From positions 26,080,922 to 26,144,921 of the forward strand of contig CM055102.1 of assembly GCA_029204225.1 (NCBI GenBank): a stretch of DNA of 64,000 nt, written 5' to 3'. The translations under genes were made by a program, and so were the position numbers. Below are positions 61,480-64,000 of the stretch, piece after piece (within the stretch, counting starts at the first letter, position 1; every line of letters begins with the position of its first letter). The notes under the pieces are model-generated. The model had not been told where the DNA came from. It searched no databases and saw only the letters and a program-made list of their open reading frames with translations. Source of the DNA: Diphasiastrum complanatum. Taxonomy: Eukaryota; Streptophyta; Lycopodiopsida; Lycopodiales; Lycopodiaceae.

Positions 61480-64000
61480 GAAACTAAAGAGGCTGAGGTA
61501 AGTAGGCATTTACATGATTACTTGAAGAAGGGTGGGTACAACCTAGTAAGTCTCCTTGGGCATCACTAGTGGTTCTAGCTGCCAAGAAGTATGGGATGAT
61601 AAGGTTTTGTGTCGATTATAAGAACAAGTTAACCATTAAGAATAGATATCCACTACCGCAGATGGATGACCTAATAGATTATCTTGGTGGTGCTAAGTAC
61701 TTTACCAAGATAGATCTAAGATCGGGATACCATCAGATACGCATTAGGGCAGAAGATATACCAAAAACGGGTTTTCAAACTCACTTTGGTCACTACAAAT
61801 TTTTGGTGCTGCCTTTTGGTCTAACCAATGCACCAGCAACTTTCAAACAGATGATGAACGATTTGTTCAGGCCATATTTGGGAATATTCATAGTGGTATT
61901 CTTAGATGATATCCTAGTGTTCAGTAAGACTTTGGCGGAACATAAAGAACATCTTAAGATTGTCTTGGACATCCTAAGAAGGAAAAAGCTCTTTGCCAAA
62001 GAGTCTAAGTGTGACTTTTTTTGTTAAGGACTTGTCCTACTTGGGGCATAAGATTTCCAAACGAGGAGTGGAGACTGAGGCCGATCATATCCAGAGGGTT
62101 ATTGAATGGCCTATTCTTACCACAGTTCAGGAAATCAAGTCTTCCTTGGGGTTTGTAGGATTTTTCCATCAGCATATTCCCCAATTTGCTCGATTGGCAT
62201 TTCCTCTTACCCAGGCCTTGAAAGGCTATAAGGAGCTAAGCCAGAGGGCTCAGAGTCCACTAGCGAAGTGGAGGGCTCCACTAGTGGAGTGGACGGAGGC
62301 TATGAATAATTGTTTTGAGTTGCTTAAAAAAAGTGTCAATTCAGCACCAATACTAATCATTAGTGATCCTAATAAGGCTTTTGTGGTTAGGACTGATGCC
62401 AGTGATGCAGAATGGACATCTTGTTGCTTATGAAAGCAAGAAACTCAATTCTGCTCAATCTAGGTATTGTACCTATGAGAAGGAACTGTTTGCGATTGTT
62501 CATGCCATGAAAATTTAATGACATTATTTGTATGCAGCCAGATCTAAGGTTTTGACAGATCATTAGACTCTTCGATATTTCAGTGATGCTACTGGTTTAA
62601 AGGAGAGGCAAGCTAGATGGGCTGAGCTGGTGCAAATCTTTGACTTTTCTATATGTTATTGACAATTGTAAAGGAAGTCAAAATACTCTAGTGGATGCTT
62701 TGAGTCGTTTACCAGTTATTAATCAATTATGCTTTATTGTTATAGAACCGGGGTTGTTTTAGTCTCTTGAGGGACTATATGAGTCCGATCCTTTTTTCGG
62801 AAAGTATTGGCAACAAGTACTTTCTGGGGTCGATTCAGGTATGCAAGATTCCGCAAATTAGGGAAAGACTAAAATGGATTTTGCTATTCAAAACAAGATT
62901 TTGTTTCGTAAAGGCAAAGTGTGTGTACCAGAGAATGACACAGTAAGGGCCCAAATCTTGCATGAGTATTATGATAGTCCATGTGCAGGACATCCGGGTA
63001 TACAAATAATACTTGACTTAGTTCGACGGCAATTTTGGTGGCCTAATATGAAAAGTCAAGTAGAGGCCTATGTACTTAAATGTGCTAAGTGCCAGTTAAA
63101 TAAAACAGAGAGGCTAAAAGCTAGTGGCCTATTACATCCTTTAGATATTTCTACCGGAAAGTGGGAAAGTATATCTATGGATTTTGTGGTCAGGCTTCCA
63201 CATATAGGGAAGGGCCATGATTCGGTTTGGGTCATTGTTGACAGACTTACGAAGTTTGCTCAATCTATCCCAACAAAAACTATTGTTAAAGCTCCAAAAC
63301 TAGTTCAACTGTTTGTTGAGAAGCTTTTTCGACTGTACAGGCTGCCTTGCAATATTGTCAGTGATCGTGACCCAAAATTCACTGGGAATTTTTGGCAAGT
63401 AGTATTTGAAAAGTTGGAAATAGCTTTAAGTATCAGTTCTACAGATCATCCGAAATCAGATGGTGAAACAAAAATGACCAATCAGACGATGGAGAATATG
63501 TTGTGAGCATATGTGGGCCATCGGTAGTCTGATTGGAAAAATTACCTTCCACTGGTGGAATTTGCATATAATAATAGTGCAAAACATTCAACTACCGGAT
63601 TCAGCCCTTTCATGCTTATGTATGGTTATCAATCTCGATCATCGATTCGTGTTGGCATGAAAAACCTTAGGGTGCAAGCCGTAGCTTATTTCCTTGTGGA
63701 TATGCAAGAAATGTTACAGCTGGCTAAAGATAGCATAAGAAGTGCCCAGGACAGGGCAAGCACTATGCTGATCTATCTTAGGAGCACAAGGTATTCTTGG
63801 TCAATGACTAGGTGTTTTTGAGGGTTCCTAGTCACTCTAGGGGGCTTGAAAACTATTAAGTGTGCAAAGTTGGCGCCTAGGTATTGCGGTCCTTTTAAGG
63901 AGATGTAAGTGATAAACAAGGTCGCGTACATACTAGACCTTCCAGCTAATGTTGGAATTCATCTTGTTTTCCACGTTAGTAAGTTGAAACCCTCTTTGGG
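61480..64000 (+). mobile_element. Ty3/gypsy pol (RT, RNase H, integrase), fossil, continues past window
   Basis: Plus strand. RT (61500-62020: [21 protein letters not shown]), RNase H (62350-62720), integrase zinc-binding region and core (62870-63510: HEYYDSPCAGHPG, CAKCQLNK, SMDFVVRLP), and the start of the integrase C-terminal region (HLVFHVSKLKPSLG) at the window end. The RT and integrase stretches are long and open, so it is the best preserved gypsy copy here, with several breaks overall. The 5' half is absent from this side. Confidence 0.92.

Overview
This window looks like nuclear DNA from a large, repeat-rich land-plant genome. I infer a seedless plant, most likely a fern, but have not shown it. 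The plant signs are fragments of cell-wall and secreted plant genes (xyloglucan xylosyltransferase, class III peroxidase, chitinase-like protein, serine carboxypeptidase), plant-type telomeric motifs (CCCTAAA), GT-AG introns, and the usual plant mix of Ty1/copia, Ty3/gypsy, hAT and LINE elements. No complete, clearly active host gene is visible.

Layout. 1-3.1 kb: non-coding DNA with three separate tandem-repeat blocks, then a CT/CA tract carrying short telomere-like motifs. 3.2-7.4 kb: LINE copy A (ORF1 and ORF2). 8.0-13.2 kb: two hAT transposase genes arranged head to head around a 260-bp (CT)n tract; the minus-strand one keeps its splice sites. 13.4-15 kb: an old copia remnant. 16.1-22 kb: LINE copies C and B, each bordered by (CT)n. 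22.1-22.5 kb: the first exon of a secreted C45-peptidase-like gene (minus strand) with a TATA box. 23.5-24.8 kb: a palindromic MITE and tandem repeats. 24.9-35.5 kb: stacked minus-strand copia elements with LTRs of about 0.9 kb.

35.8-37.8 kb: a multi-exon gene for a Crypton/DUF3504-type tyrosine recombinase, eroded but readable. This is the most unusual protein-coding locus in the window. 38-49 kb: a mosaic of host-gene fragments (xyloglucan xylosyltransferase, peroxidase, carboxypeptidase, chitinase-like), a tiny tRNA-derived retroposon with target-site duplications, a fourth LINE fragment (D), a 0.57-kb foldback element and a 1.2-kb 18-bp minisatellite. 50-64 kb: fossil copia and gypsy pieces in both orientations, plus a coiled-coil-encoding retroelement segment that ends in an LTR. 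The last gypsy piece runs off the window.

Two themes stand out. First, all four copies of one LINE family begin at or just after a (CT)n tract in the same orientation, and the two copies with a preserved 3' end also finish in a CT-rich tract, which suggests microsatellite-targeted insertion. Second, a Crypton-like recombinase lies beside a cluster of truncated host-gene exons. That cluster, part of a 26-kb span, is bracketed by an inverted dispersed repeat (about 23.6 and 49.4 kb).
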